Assembly (NCBI RefSeq): GCF_023101205.1
Contig: NZ_CP078078.1
Span: forward strand, 682,001-746,000
Direction of reading: 5' to 3'
Origin: Microbacterium aurugineum
Lineage (GTDB): Bacteria; Actinomycetota; Actinomycetes; Actinomycetales; Microbacteriaceae
Length of the DNA stretch: 64,000 nucleotides
In this document: positions 26,386 through 34,903 of the stretch, in pieces
Layout: each line of letters opens with the position of its first letter
Position numbering within the stretch: the first letter of the stretch is position 1
Translations under genes and position numbers: made by a program
Notes under the pieces: model-generated
Database searches by the model: none
Seen by the model: only the letters and a program-made list of their open reading frames with translations
Told to the model about the DNA's origin: nothing

Positions 26386-27759
26386 ATGACCAAGCTCAGA
26401 CTGGCCATCGTCGGTGCGGGCCCCGCCGGCATCTACGCCGCGGACATCCTTCTGAAGGCCGAGCGCAAGTTCGATGTGTCGATCGACCTCTTCGAGCAGC
26501 TTCCGGCGCCGTACGGTCTCGTGCGCTACGGCGTGGCTCCCGATCACCCTCGGATCAAGGGCATCATCACGGCTCTGCGCGACGTGCTCGACCGCGGCGA
26601 CATCCGCCTCTTCGGCAACGTGCGCTTCGGCGAGGACATCACGCTCGACGACCTCAAGAAGCACTACAACGCCGTGATCTTCGCGACCGGCGCGATCCGC
26701 GACACCTCGCTGGACATCCCCGGTATCGATGCGGTCGCCTCCTACGGAGCGGCGGACTACGTCAGCTGGTTCGACGGTCACCCCGATGTTCCGCGCGAGT
26801 GGCCGCTGGACGCCGCGTCCGTCGGCGTCCTCGGCAACGGAAACGTCGCGCTCGACGTCGCCCGCATGCTCGCGAAGCACGCGGAGGACCTGCTCGTTAC
26901 CGAAGTTCCGCAGAACGTGTACGAGGGGCTCCAGGCCAGCGAGGTCACGGATGTGCACGTCTTCGGTCGGCGCGGCCCTGCTCAGGTCAAGTTCACGCCG
27001 CTCGAGCTCCGCGAACTCGGAGAGCTGCGCGACGTCGACATGGTCGTGTACGACGAGGACTTCGACTACGACGAGGCCTCGAAGGACGCGGTCGCCAGCA
27101 ACAAGCAGGTCATGGTCATCGACCGCATCCTGCAGTCCTGGCGAAAGCGTGACTCGGTCAACAACGCCGGAGGCACGGCCTCACGGCGCCTCCACCTGCA
27201 CTTCTGGGCGCGCCCCGTCGAAGTGCGCAAGGACGAGAACGGTCGCGTGGCGGCGCTGGTGTACGAGCGCACGCGGCCCGACGGACAGGGCGGCGCCGTG
27301 GGCACGGGCGAGATGCGCGAGGTCCCGCTCCAGGCGCTGTACCGTGCCATCGGCTACTTCGGTTCGCCGCTGCCGGGTGTGCCCTTCGACAAGAAGCACG
27401 GTGTGATCCCGAACCGCGAGGGCCAGGTGCTCGCGAAGGATTCGAACGAGCGCGTGTCCGGCATCTATGCGACCGGGTGGATCAAGCGCGGCCCGGTGGG
27501 TCTGATCGGCCACACGAAGTCCGACGCCATGGAGACCGTGCGGCACATCATCAACGATCAGGGCTCCTGGTGGCACCCGGAGGACCCGTCGGAGGAGGCG
27601 ATCGTCGCTCTCCTGCAGGAGCGCGGCGTGCAGTGGACCGACCTGGACGGCTGGCACCGCCTCGACGAGCACGAGATCGCCCTCGGTGCGCCGCAGGAGC
27701 GCGCTCGCGTCAAGGTCGTCCCGCGCGACGAGATGGTCCGCGTCTCCCGGGGCGAGTAG
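26386..27759 (+). CDS. fprA: ferredoxin/flavodoxin-NADP+ reductase, FprA family
   Basis: A 457-residue flavoprotein resembling mycobacterial FprA and adrenodoxin reductase. The FAD-binding motif GAGPAG is at residues 10-15 and the NADP-binding GNGNVALD is near residue 150. PAPYGLVRYGVAPDHP and the C-terminal ATGWIKRGPVGLIGHTK are diagnostic of the family. It transfers electrons between NADPH and ferredoxin. AAAGGA lies 8 nt before ATG 26386. It lies 59 bp after the polyprenyl synthase and could be in the same transcript. Confidence 0.93.
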   Translation: MTKLRLAIVGAGPAGIYAADILLKAERKFDVSIDLFEQLPAPYGLVRYGVAPDHPRIKGIITALRDVLDRGDIRLFGNVRFGEDITLDDLKKHYNAVIFATGAIRDTSLDIPGIDAVASYGAADYVSWFDGHPDVPREWPLDAASVGVLGNGNVALDVARMLAKHAEDLLVTEVPQNVYEGLQASEVTDVHVFGRRGPAQVKFTPLELRELGELRDVDMVVYDEDFDYDEASKDAVASNKQVMVIDRILQSWRKRDSVNNAGGTASRRLHLHFWARPVEVRKDENGRVAALVYERTRPDGQGGAVGTGEMREVPLQALYRAIGYFGSPLPGVPFDKKHGVIPNREGQVLAKDSNERVSGIYATGWIKRGPVGLIGHTKSDAMETVRHIINDQGSWWHPEDPSEEAIVALLQERGVQWTDLDGWHRLDEHEIALGAPQERARVKVVPRDEMVRVSRGE

Positions 27760-27819
27760 CGCCGGACCCGCTCCCGGCGTCGCGCCTGGGCTAGCCTGGC
27801 GATGACGGGGGAGGACCGC

Positions 27820-28827
27820 ATGGCCGACTGGACACCCGACGTGCTCGGCGACGAGTTCGAGCAGCTCACGCTCGACCTCGGCGCGGACGACCAAGGGCCG
27901 GTCGTCGCGACGCTGGTGCGCGCCCTTCCCGCGGAGCCGGGGTGGTGGGACCGGGTGCGCCGCCGTGCGCCGCAGCTCGACGGCGTCGACGTGCTCTACG
28001 TGCACGGGTGGTCGGACTACTTCTTCCAGAAGCGACTCGCACGCTTCTGGACCTCGCGGGGTGCGCGCTTCTTCGCCCTCGATCTCCGCAAGTACGGGCG
28101 CAGCCTCCGCGAGGGGCAGACGCCCGGCTACGTCGCCGACCTGGCCACCTACGACGAAGACATCGCCGCGGCTCTGACGGAGATGGGACGCGGGAAAGGC
28201 GGGGGTGAATCCGACCGGCGCCTCGTCCTGCTCGGGCACTCCACCGGCGGTCTCACGCTCAGCCTGTGGGCGTCGCGGCATCCGGGCGTGGCCGATGCGG
28301 TGATCCTGAACAGCCCGTGGTTGGAGTTCCAGTTCGCGCCGGCCAGGGCGGCGATCGCGCCGATGGTCGAGTTGCAGGCACGGATCCGTCCGCTGGAGGC
28401 CGCACCGCAGGTCGATCTCGGGTTCTACACCCGCGCACAGCAGGAGGTCGCCGATCCCGATGACCCGATGGAGGTGAACCCCCTCTGGCGCCCGGTGCAG
28501 ACCATGGCGGTCTACGCCGGATGGCTGCATGCGATCCTCTCGGGTCACAAGACCGTCGCCGGGGGACTCTCGATCACCGCTCCGGTGTGCGTGCTGCTGT
28601 CCGCGAGGTTCGTGCCTCCGACCCGTTGGTCCGAGGAGCTGACGTCGGCGGACTCCGTGCTGGTGGTCGACGACATCGCCCGTGCGGCTCTCCGCCTGGG
28701 CTCGACGGTCACCGTGGAGCGCATCGACGGAGCTCTGCACGATGTCTTCCTCTCACGTCACGAGGCGCGAGAAGACGCCTACCGGCGGCTGGACCGATGG
28801 GTCACCGGCTGGCGAGCGGCCGACTGA
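27820..28827 (+). CDS. alpha/beta hydrolase
   Basis: A 335-residue soluble alpha/beta hydrolase. The nucleophile elbow GHSTG spans residues 139-143 (Ser141), YVHGW near 60-64 forms the oxyanion side, and the C-terminal DGALHDVF carries the likely catalytic His. It resembles the serine aminopeptidase_S33/lysophospholipase group; the substrate is unknown. I chose ATG 27820 over ATG 27802 because a GGGGGAGGA lies about 6 nt before it and a TAGCCT -10 box (27792-27797) would start the transcript right around 27803. Its stop lies in a 19-bp tandem duplication. Confidence 0.88.
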   Translation: MADWTPDVLGDEFEQLTLDLGADDQGPVVATLVRALPAEPGWWDRVRRRAPQLDGVDVLYVHGWSDYFFQKRLARFWTSRGARFFALDLRKYGRSLREGQTPGYVADLATYDEDIAAALTEMGRGKGGGESDRRLVLLGHSTGGLTLSLWASRHPGVADAVILNSPWLEFQFAPARAAIAPMVELQARIRPLEAAPQVDLGFYTRAQQEVADPDDPMEVNPLWRPVQTMAVYAGWLHAILSGHKTVAGGLSITAPVCVLLSARFVPPTRWSEELTSADSVLVVDDIARAALRLGSTVTVERIDGALHDVFLSRHEAREDAYRRLDRWVTGWRAAD

Positions 28828-28861
28828 GTTTCCTCAGAGGTACGGAGTTTCCTCAGAGGTA
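28826..28861. repeat. 19-bp tandem duplication at a convergent gene junction
   Basis: GAGTTTCCTCAGAGGTA occurs at 28826-28842 and again at 28845-28861, separated by CG, so the unit length is 19 bp. The first copy overlaps the hydrolase stop. The second contains the GntR stop codon (28853-28855) and its last codons. It looks like a recent slippage duplication. Confidence 0.85.
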
Positions 28862-29491
28862 GTGCATCGACCGGACGAGCTGTTCGGCGCGTCCCCCGTC
28901 ACCGTCGAGGACGGCGTCGCGGAAGTCGAGGTAGATCTGCCGCATGCGGTCGCGGTCCGTCGGCGTGATCTTCCAGTTCCGGAGGTTGCGGAGGAGAGCC
29001 ATGCTCGCGTCCTCCATCAGCGCCCGGTGCTGGGTGTTGCCGCAATGCTCACCCAGGTAGGAGAAGACCGCCCAGCGGGCGTCGGACGTCTTCGCGCCGT
29101 CGTCGAGTGTGGCGTACATCGCCGCCACGAGGCGGACGACGTGTGCGCGCTGCGTCGCGGTGAGCCGGGGGACCGCCAGACGCGCGGCGATGCCGGCCTG
29201 GCAGCCGGCGAACACGAGGGACTGCGCCTCGGTCTCCGCCGTCACGGAGGTGACCTCGGTGTACCGGCTCGGATACATCATCACCATCCCGAGCCGTTCG
29301 AGACGTTGCAGAGCCTCTCTCACCGGTGTCCGCGAGACGTGCAGTTCCTCGGCGACGTCGACGTCGCGGATGCGTTCGCCCTCCGTCAGTGTGCCCGTGA
29401 CGATCTGCGTGCCGATGTGCCGGAAGACCTCCTCCGCCAGAAGCTGCTTGCTCTCACCGATGCCCGTCGATGTCGATCCGATGTTCCGCAT
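28853..29491 (-). CDS. GntR-family (FadR-like) transcriptional regulator
   Basis: A 212-residue regulator. Residues about 14-78 form the winged helix with the recognition segment VSRTPVREALQRLERLGMV. The rest is an all-helical FCD-type effector domain without an obvious complete metal-binding His set. I chose ATG 29491 because the family N-terminus begins there and GGGGAG lies about 10 nt upstream. No metabolic operon is adjacent: its neighbours are a hydrolase gene and yajQ. The target and ligand are unknown. Confidence 0.88.
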   Translation of the reverse strand: MRNIGSTSTGIGESKQLLAEEVFRHIGTQIVTGTLTEGERIRDVDVAEELHVSRTPVREALQRLERLGMVMMYPSRYTEVTSVTAETEAQSLVFAGCQAGIAARLAVPRLTATQRAHVVRLVAAMYATLDDGAKTSDARWAVFSYLGEHCGNTQHRALMEDASMALLRNLRNWKITPTDRDRMRQIYLDFRDAVLDGDGGRAEQLVRSMHYL

Positions 29492-29638
29492 GGATGCGCT
29501 CCCCGTACGCTTGTGTCCCGAGCAGCCGACGTTCAGGCTCGGAGGGCCACTGCACCAGGAGGTCGCGTGGATCCCGAAGATCTCCACCCTCGCGCCAACA
29601 CGAGCAGTACATCTGCATCCATTCGGAGACATACGCAG

Positions 29639-29674
29639 AGAGGGGGCCGGATGCCGTGGCATCCAGCCCCCTCT
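29639..29674 (-). terminator. strong hairpin downstream of yajQ
   Basis: AGAGGGGGC (29639-29647) pairs with GCCCCCTCT (29666-29674). After one mismatch GGATGCC (29649-29655) pairs with GGCATCC (29658-29664). It starts 20 bp past the yajQ stop. There is no clear U tract, but the stem of 16 pairs is strong and it lies ahead of the GntR gene. Confidence 0.7.
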
Positions 29675-29693
29675 TGCGTACCAGCCGCCGGGG

Positions 29694-30185
29694 TCAGCGG
29701 TAGTTGATGAACTGCAGATCGAGGTCGAGATCGGCACCCTTGAGGAGCGCGATGACCTCCTGGAGGTCGTCGCGGCTCTTCGACTGGACGCGCAGCTCGT
29801 CGCCCTGGATCTGGCTCTTGACGCCCTTGGGTCCCTCGTCGCGGATGATCTTGCCGATCTTCTTCGCGTTCTCCGAGGAGATGCCGTCCTTGAGCGTCGA
29901 TACGATGCGGAACTCCTTGCCGCTGGCGAAGGGGTCGCCCGACTCGAGGCTCTTCAGGGAGATGCCGCGCTTGATGAGCTTGGACTGGAACACGTCGAGC
30001 ACGGCCTTCGCCCGCTCCTCGGTGTTCGCGGTGATCAGGATCTGCTCGCCGCTCCAGGCGATCGACGCCCCGGTGCCCTTGAAGTCGTAGCGCTGCTCGA
30101 CCTCCTTGCGGGCCTGGTTCACGGCGTTCTCAGCCTCCTGGTGATCCACTTTCGAGACGATGTCAAAGCTAGAGTCGTTTGCCAT
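29694..30185 (-). CDS. yajQ: YajQ family nucleotide-binding protein
   Basis: A 163-residue YajQ/DUF520 protein with the family signature [13 protein letters not shown] at the start and two ferredoxin-like repeats; it ends LDLQFINYR. YajQ homologues bind nucleic acids or nucleotides, and some bind cyclic di-GMP; no enzymatic function is established. ATG 30185 follows a perfect TAGAAT -10 box (30192-30197, minus strand) by 6 nt, so the mRNA is leaderless. That box overlaps the stop codon of the upstream membrane-protein gene. Confidence 0.94.
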   Translation of the reverse strand: MANDSSFDIVSKVDHQEAENAVNQARKEVEQRYDFKGTGASIAWSGEQILITANTEERAKAVLDVFQSKLIKRGISLKSLESGDPFASGKEFRIVSTLKDGISSENAKKIGKIIRDEGPKGVKSQIQGDELRVQSKSRDDLQEVIALLKGADLDLDLQFINYR

Positions 30186-30191
30186 TCTGCA

Positions 30192-30197
30192 ATTCTA
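30192..30197 (-). promoter_or_regulatory. leaderless promoter -10 box of yajQ
   Basis: TAGAAT, a near-consensus -10 box, ends 6 nt before the yajQ ATG at 30185. It overlaps the 3' end of the upstream gene at 30195-30839. Confidence 0.65.
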
Positions 30198-30839
30198 GGC
30201 AACGGGTGTGTCGGGACCCGCTGATTCGAACACAGGTACCGTGTTGACCCGACGGTGGCCGGCGAGCGTCACCGCCACGATGCCGAGCCCGAGAGTGCTT
30301 GCCAAGAAGCCGAGGAGCCCGAGCGCGGGGAGAACGGCGGCCATCTCGATGAGCGCGCGCGGGGAGCTGGCGCCGATGGCCTGCGGAACCACCCACACGA
30401 TCGTCTGAACGCCAAGCGCCCACAGCGGAGCCCCGTTCCAGGGCGCTGGGACCGTACGCGCGCGGGCCACCTGCATCGCGGCGATCACCCCGGAGATGAA
30501 CGGGATCAGCACCGACAGATACGCCCAGGTCTGCCATGCTCCCGTCGCCGTCGGCTCCTCGGGGAGGACGAGCGGGCCGAGGACTGTGGCCGTCACCGGC
30601 CAGACGGCGACGACCGCGGAGGCGGTCAGTCCCAAGGGTCTTCGTGCGACGACGCTCGCCTCGCGACTCAGGCCGATGGACAGGAGGAGGATCGCGCCGG
30701 CCCAGAGCAGGTCGCTGAGAAGCGCGAGGATGACGTCCGCTCCGGGAGCACCCAATACGGAGCTCCGAGCGATGCCGACGATGCCGCACGAGATCAGTCC
30801 GATACCGCCGAGCAGCCACGAGCGTCGGATTTTCCGCAT
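30195..30839 (-). CDS. uncharacterised six-helix membrane protein
   Basis: A 214-residue membrane protein with about six helices and short loops. The first helix starts right after the basic MRKIRRSW. Helices lie near residues 8-26, 34-56, 68-92, 104-126, 138-158 and 166-195, and a short hydrophilic tail follows. I recognise no family motif. ATG 30839 follows TACCGT (30846-30851, minus strand) by 6 nt and is probably leaderless. It is divergent from the malE operon, with 200 bp between the start codons. Confidence 0.6.
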   Translation of the reverse strand: MRKIRRSWLLGGIGLISCGIVGIARSSVLGAPGADVILALLSDLLWAGAILLLSIGLSREASVVARRPLGLTASAVVAVWPVTATVLGPLVLPEEPTATGAWQTWAYLSVLIPFISGVIAAMQVARARTVPAPWNGAPLWALGVQTIVWVVPQAIGASSPRALIEMAAVLPALGLLGFLASTLGLGIVAVTLAGHRRVNTVPVFESAGPDTPVA

Positions 30840-30888
30840 CTCTCGACGGTATCGCGTCGTGCCGCTACCTCCCAGTTTCCTGCCGTCG

Positions 30889-30904
30889 TGGAAGCGTTTT
30901 CACT
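30889..30904. promoter_or_regulatory. LacI-type operator, upstream site
   Basis: GTGGAAGCGTTTTCAC is an imperfect palindrome (six of eight positions match between the halves) around the CG centre typical of LacI/GalR operators. It lies 96 bp, centre to centre, before the second operator at 30985-31000, compatible with DNA looping. Confidence 0.5.
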
Positions 30905-30956
30905 ACGAAATTGCGAGTTCGCCCCGGTCACAGGTTGATATCACCCGCTCTCTTCG

Positions 30957-30986
30957 TTGCAAATCGCCCTTGCTTCGATGCATACT
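30957..30986 (+). promoter_or_regulatory. malE operon promoter
   Basis: TTGCAA (30957-30962) and CATACT (30981-30986) are separated by 18 bp. The transcript would start near 30993, inside the operator at 30985-31000. A leader of about 45 nt then precedes malE ATG 31040, with GAGAGG as Shine-Dalgarno. Confidence 0.6.
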
Positions 30987-31000
30987 GTAAGCGCTTGCAG
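30985..31000. promoter_or_regulatory. LacI-type operator at the malE start site
   Basis: CTGTAAGCGCTTGCAG is palindromic except for one base pair and contains the AAGCGCTT core of LacI/CcpA-like operators. It overlaps the 3' end of the -10 box and the likely start site, so a bound repressor would block transcription. No LacI-family gene is in the window. Confidence 0.75.
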
Positions 31001-31039
31001 TCTGTGCAGGCCACCCAGCACTGAGAGAGGCACACACCA

Positions 31040-32248
31040 ATGAAGGTGAACAAGAGGGGCATCGCCGCCGCGGGCGCGATCGCCATCGTTTCGACTCTGA
31101 CGCTCGCCGGCTGCTCCACGGGGACCAGCGGCGATGACACCTCCGGCTCCGAGGACAGCGGCACGCTCGTCGTCTGGGTCGACGCCGAGCGCGTCGACGC
31201 CCTGCAGGGGGCGGCGGACGCGTACGAGGACAAGACCGGGGTCACGGTGGAGCTGTTGGGCAAGTCCGTCGACGACATGAAGGACGACTTCATCCAGCAG
31301 GTGCCGACCGGCAAGGGACCCGATGTGGTCATGGGCGCGCACGACTGGCTCGGGGAGCTGTCGACGAACGGCGTCGTCGCTCCGATCGAGCTCGGTGACA
31401 GCGCGGGGGACTACCTCTCGGTCGCGCTGCAGGCCGCGACGTATGACGGCACCGTCTACATGCTTCCCTACGCCGTCGAGAACATCGCCGTGCTGCGCAA
31501 CGCCGACCTGGTCCCGACCGCCCCGCCCAGCTTCGACGACATGATCGCCCAGGGCACGTTCGTCGTGGAGCAGGGCGCCGAGGGCAACCCGTACCACCTG
31601 TACCCCTTCCAGACGGCTTTCGGCGCTCCGGTCTTCGGCACGGATGACACCGGCAGCTACGACGCCACCGACCTCCAGCTCGGCAGCGAGGGCGGTTTCG
31701 CCTTCGCCGACTGGCTCGGCGTGCAGGGCGCGGCCGGCGTGCTGAACACCGACATCGACGGTGAGATCGCCAAGCAGCAGTTCCTCGACGGCACCGCGGC
31801 CTTCTGGCTGACCGGTCCCTGGAACGTGGGGGCGGCCACCGACGCCGGCATCAACGTCGCGATCGACCCGATCCCGAGCCCGACCGGTGAGACCGCATCG
31901 CCGTTCGCCGGCGTCAAGGGCTTCTTCGTGAGCTCCGAGTCCAAGAACAAGGTCGCGGCGAACGACTTCCTGGTCAACTACCTCGGCACGGAAGACGTCC
32001 AGCTCGAACTGTTCAAGGCCGGCAACGTCCTGCCCGCGCTCACGGCGGCCGCCGACACGGCGGCATCCGACCCGATCATCGCCGGCTTCCAGGCCGTCGG
32101 TGCCGACGCCGTCCCGATGCCGGCCATCCCGGCCATGGGCTCGGTCTGGCAGTTCTGGGGTGTCGCCGAGGCGGCGATCATCAACGGTGCGGACCCGACG
32201 ACGACGTGGCAGAAGCTCGTCGACGACGTCACCGCAGCGATCAAGTAA
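31040..32248 (+). CDS. malE: maltose-type ABC transporter substrate-binding lipoprotein
   Basis: A 402-residue family-1 extracellular solute-binding protein. The signal peptide ends in the lipobox LAGC with Cys25, so it is membrane-anchored. The mature part has the MalE pattern: GKGPDVVMGAHDWLGEL, then an aromatic-rich sugar cleft (YMLPYAVEN, FWLTGPWNV) and a C-terminal KLVDDV. It feeds sugar (probably maltose or maltodextrin, from the company of MalF and MalG) to the permease encoded downstream. Its promoter is covered by a LacI-type operator. A perfect hairpin follows it before malF. Confidence 0.88.
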   Translation: MKVNKRGIAAAGAIAIVSTLTLAGCSTGTSGDDTSGSEDSGTLVVWVDAERVDALQGAADAYEDKTGVTVELLGKSVDDMKDDFIQQVPTGKGPDVVMGAHDWLGELSTNGVVAPIELGDSAGDYLSVALQAATYDGTVYMLPYAVENIAVLRNADLVPTAPPSFDDMIAQGTFVVEQGAEGNPYHLYPFQTAFGAPVFGTDDTGSYDATDLQLGSEGGFAFADWLGVQGAAGVLNTDIDGEIAKQQFLDGTAAFWLTGPWNVGAATDAGINVAIDPIPSPTGETASPFAGVKGFFVSSESKNKVAANDFLVNYLGTEDVQLELFKAGNVLPALTAAADTAASDPIIAGFQAVGADAVPMPAIPAMGSVWQFWGVAEAAIINGADPTTTWQKLVDDVTAAIK

Positions 32249-32264
32249 CAGCCATCACACGGGC

Positions 32265-32304
32265 CCTGCCGGGGCGGACGGCGACCACCGCCCGCCCCGG
32301 CAGG
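32265..32304 (+). promoter_or_regulatory. malE-malF intercistronic hairpin
   Basis: CCTGCCGGGGCGG (32265-32277) pairs perfectly with CCGCCCCGGCAGG (32292-32304) around a 14-nt loop, 17 bp after the malE stop. There is no U run. It probably protects the 3' end of malE mRNA or partly terminates, so that binding protein exceeds permease. Confidence 0.75.
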
Positions 32305-32321
32305 ATCATGACGAGGACGAC

Positions 32322-33926
32322 ATGACAGACACCGACGAGCGCACGGCTCCTCCGACCCGACGTCAGCGCCAGGCCGCGAAGATCGCGGAGGCCGCATCCG
32401 GACCGATCGGCTGGATGCTGCTGAAGATCCTCCTGCTGGCGGTGGTCGATGCGATCGCGCTCTACGCCGCGTTCGTGCTCTTCGCGAACCAGGAGTGGCT
32501 GATCCTCGGCATCGTCGTCGCGGTCGCCGTCCTCGTCAACTACATCTACTTCTCGCGCAAGCGCATTGCAGCGAAGTACCTCACCCCCGGCATCATCTTC
32601 CTGGTCGTGTTCCAGGTGTTCACGCTCCTCTACACCGGGTACATCGGCTTCACCAACTACGGCACCGGCCACAACGGCACCAAGGAGCAGGCGATCTCCT
32701 CGCTCCTCGCCTCGGCACAGGAGCGGGTCGAGGACTCGCCCACCTACCCCGTTACCGTCGTCGAGCAGTTCGGAACGTACGGGTTCCTCGTGACGGACCC
32801 GGAGTCCGGCGACGCCCTCCTCGGCACGTCCGAGCAGCCGCTCGAAGAGGTCGACGCCGAGTTCGCGGGCGGTCAGGCCATCGCGGTCGACGGCTGGACG
32901 ACGCTCCCGCTCGCGACCGTCTTCACGCTCTCGGAAGAGCTCGAGAAGCTCTCCGTCCCGTTCAGCGATGACCCCAACGACGGCAGCCTGCGGGCTCCGG
33001 ACGGCCAGAAGGGGTATCTGTACGTCTCGACGCTCGAGTACGACGCGCCTGCCGACACGATCACGGACACCACCACCGGCACCGTCTACTCCGACGAGGG
33101 TGACGGAGCCTTCACCGCGGCGGACGGGGAGCAGCTGCTGCCCGGGTGGCAGACGACCGTCGGCTTCGACAACTTCGTCCGTGCCGTCACCGATTCCTCT
33201 ATTCGTGGGCCGTTGATCTCGGTCACCCTGTGGACGTTCGCGTTCGCGGTGATCTCGGTCGCGTCGACGTTCTTCCTCGGGCTCCTGCTCGCGCTGGTGT
33301 TCAACAACACCCGGATGCGCTTCCGCAACGGATACCGGATCATCCTGATCCTGCCGTACGCGTTTCCCGCGTTCCTCTCCGCACTCGTCTGGGCCGGGAT
33401 GATGAACGAGAGCTTCGGCTTCATCAACCAGGTCCTGTTCGGAGGTGCGGCGATCCCGTGGCTCACGGATCCGACGCTCGCGAAGGTGTCGGTCCTGCTG
33501 GTCAACCTGTGGCTCGGCTTCCCGTACATGTTCCTGGTGTGCATGGGTGCCCTCCAGGGCATCCCGGAGGACGTGAACGAGGCGGCCGTCATGGACGGCG
33601 CGAACCCCTGGCAGGTGTTCCGGCGCATCAAGCTCCCGCTGCTGCTCGTCACGGTCGCGCCGTTGCTGATCTCGTCCTTCGCGTTCAACTTCAACAACTT
33701 CAACCTGATCTACATGCTCACCAAGGGCGGGCCGCGATTCAGCGACGTGTCGATCCCCGTGGGACACACCGACATCCTGATCTCGATGGTGTACAAGGTG
33801 GCCTTCACCGGGCAGACGCGCGACTACGGTCTCGCCTCCGCCTTCACCATCCTGATCTTCATCGTGGTCGCGACCATCTCGATCATCAGCTTCCGCAAGA
33901 CCAAGGCCCTCGAGGAGCTGAACTGA
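32322..33926 (+). CDS. malF: MalF-type sugar ABC transporter permease
   Basis: A 534-residue permease. After a basic cytoplasmic tail there are three early helices (about residues 28-110). A large extracytoplasmic region of about 170 residues follows, equivalent to the MalF P2 domain that contacts the binding protein, then five helices. The EAA loop EDVNEAAVMDGANPWQVF contacts the ATPase. The P2-like domain and length favour MalF over generic family-1 permeases. ATG 32322 follows GAGGAC. No ATPase gene is present, so a shared MsiK-type ATPase encoded elsewhere is expected. Confidence 0.88.
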   Translation: MTDTDERTAPPTRRQRQAAKIAEAASGPIGWMLLKILLLAVVDAIALYAAFVLFANQEWLILGIVVAVAVLVNYIYFSRKRIAAKYLTPGIIFLVVFQVFTLLYTGYIGFTNYGTGHNGTKEQAISSLLASAQERVEDSPTYPVTVVEQFGTYGFLVTDPESGDALLGTSEQPLEEVDAEFAGGQAIAVDGWTTLPLATVFTLSEELEKLSVPFSDDPNDGSLRAPDGQKGYLYVSTLEYDAPADTITDTTTGTVYSDEGDGAFTAADGEQLLPGWQTTVGFDNFVRAVTDSSIRGPLISVTLWTFAFAVISVASTFFLGLLLALVFNNTRMRFRNGYRIILILPYAFPAFLSALVWAGMMNESFGFINQVLFGGAAIPWLTDPTLAKVSVLLVNLWLGFPYMFLVCMGALQGIPEDVNEAAVMDGANPWQVFRRIKLPLLLVTVAPLLISSFAFNFNNFNLIYMLTKGGPRFSDVSIPVGHTDILISMVYKVAFTGQTRDYGLASAFTILIFIVVATISIISFRKTKALEELN

Positions 33927-33927
33927 C

Positions 33928-34836
33928 ATGAGCACCGCCAGCCCCGCCACCGACGCACACGCCCCCGCCGCGCGCCGACGCACTCTCGGCGCCTGGTTCG
34001 CCGACACCGGGTGGCGTCACCTCGTCGCGATCGTCGTCAGCGTGTTCGCCCTGTTCCCCCTCCTGTACGTCGTGTCTGCCTCGCTGAACCCGAAGGGGAC
34101 GCTCACCGGATCGAATCAGCTGTTCTCGGCGATCGGGATCGACAGCTACGTGCGTATCCTGAGTGACCCGCAGAACCCCTACGGCACCTGGTTCCTGAAC
34201 ACCTTGCTCATCGCGGTCGTCACGGGCGCCGTCACGGTCTTCATCGGGGCGTGCGCCGCATATGCGTTCTCCCGCATGCGATTCGCCGGGCGCCGCGTCG
34301 GACTCGTCACGATCGTCGTGGTGCAGATGTTCCCGCAGCTGCTCGCCGTCGTCGCGATCTTCCTGCTCATGTCGACGCTGGGGGATTGGTTCCCGGCGAT
34401 CGGGCTCAACACCCACACCGGACTCATCCTGGTGTATCTCGGGGGCGCACTCGGCGTGAACACGTATCTGATGTACGGCTTCTTCAACACGATCCCCAAG
34501 GAGATCGACGAGGCCGCCCGCATCGACGGCGCCGGACATGCCCGGATCTTCTTCACGATCATCCTGCGCCTGGTCGCGCCGATCCTCGCCGTCGTCGGGC
34601 TGCTGTCCTTCATCGGCACCGTCAACGAATACGTGATCGCGAGTGTGATGCTCGTCGACGTCGACCAGCAGACGCTGGTCGTCGGGCTCACGAAGCTCGT
34701 GGCCAACCCGCGCTACGCGGATTGGTCGGCGTTCTCTGCCGGTGCCGTGATGGCGGCGATCCCGGTGATGATCCTGTTCCTGTTCCTGCAGAAGTACATC
34801 GTCGGCGGACTGACGGCGGGCGCGACCAAGGGCTGA
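33928..34836 (+). CDS. malG: MalG-type sugar ABC transporter permease
   Basis: A 302-residue permease with six helices, partner of MalF. The first helix carries LFPLLYVVSASLNPKG, and the EAA loop is KEIDEAARIDGAGHARIF. The C-terminus ends in KYIVGGLTAGATKG, the extended tail typical of MalG and relatives. It starts one base after the malF stop, so the two are coupled. The operon ends here and PadR follows with its own promoter. Confidence 0.9.
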   Translation: MSTASPATDAHAPAARRRTLGAWFADTGWRHLVAIVVSVFALFPLLYVVSASLNPKGTLTGSNQLFSAIGIDSYVRILSDPQNPYGTWFLNTLLIAVVTGAVTVFIGACAAYAFSRMRFAGRRVGLVTIVVVQMFPQLLAVVAIFLLMSTLGDWFPAIGLNTHTGLILVYLGGALGVNTYLMYGFFNTIPKEIDEAARIDGAGHARIFFTIILRLVAPILAVVGLLSFIGTVNEYVIASVMLVDVDQQTLVVGLTKLVANPRYADWSAFSAGAVMAAIPVMILFLFLQKYIVGGLTAGATKG

Positions 34837-34890
34837 CCTCCTTCGGACCGCCTCGCGTATCGGCCGGTCGCGGTAGCTTGTGTCGCATGC

Positions 34891-34896
34891 TATCTT
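34891..34896 (+). promoter_or_regulatory. leaderless promoter -10 box of the padR-like gene
   Basis: TATCTT ends 7 nt before ATG 34904. The flanking GCATG (34886-34890) and GCATG (34902-34906) around the box may form part of a PadR operator; this is a guess. Confidence 0.5.
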
Positions 34897-34903
34897 GTGA
34901 TGC

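Noticed and set aside
27181..28740. 519-codon minus-strand frame opposite fprA and the hydrolase
   Set aside because: It bridges two real plus-strand genes and an intergenic gap, and its product is low-complexity His/Arg/Leu; a shadow frame.
27802..28827. Earlier ATG (27802) as start of the alpha/beta hydrolase
   Set aside because: It lies only 4 nt after the TAGCCT -10 box, so the transcript probably starts at or after it, while ATG 27820 has an ideal GGGGGAGGA.
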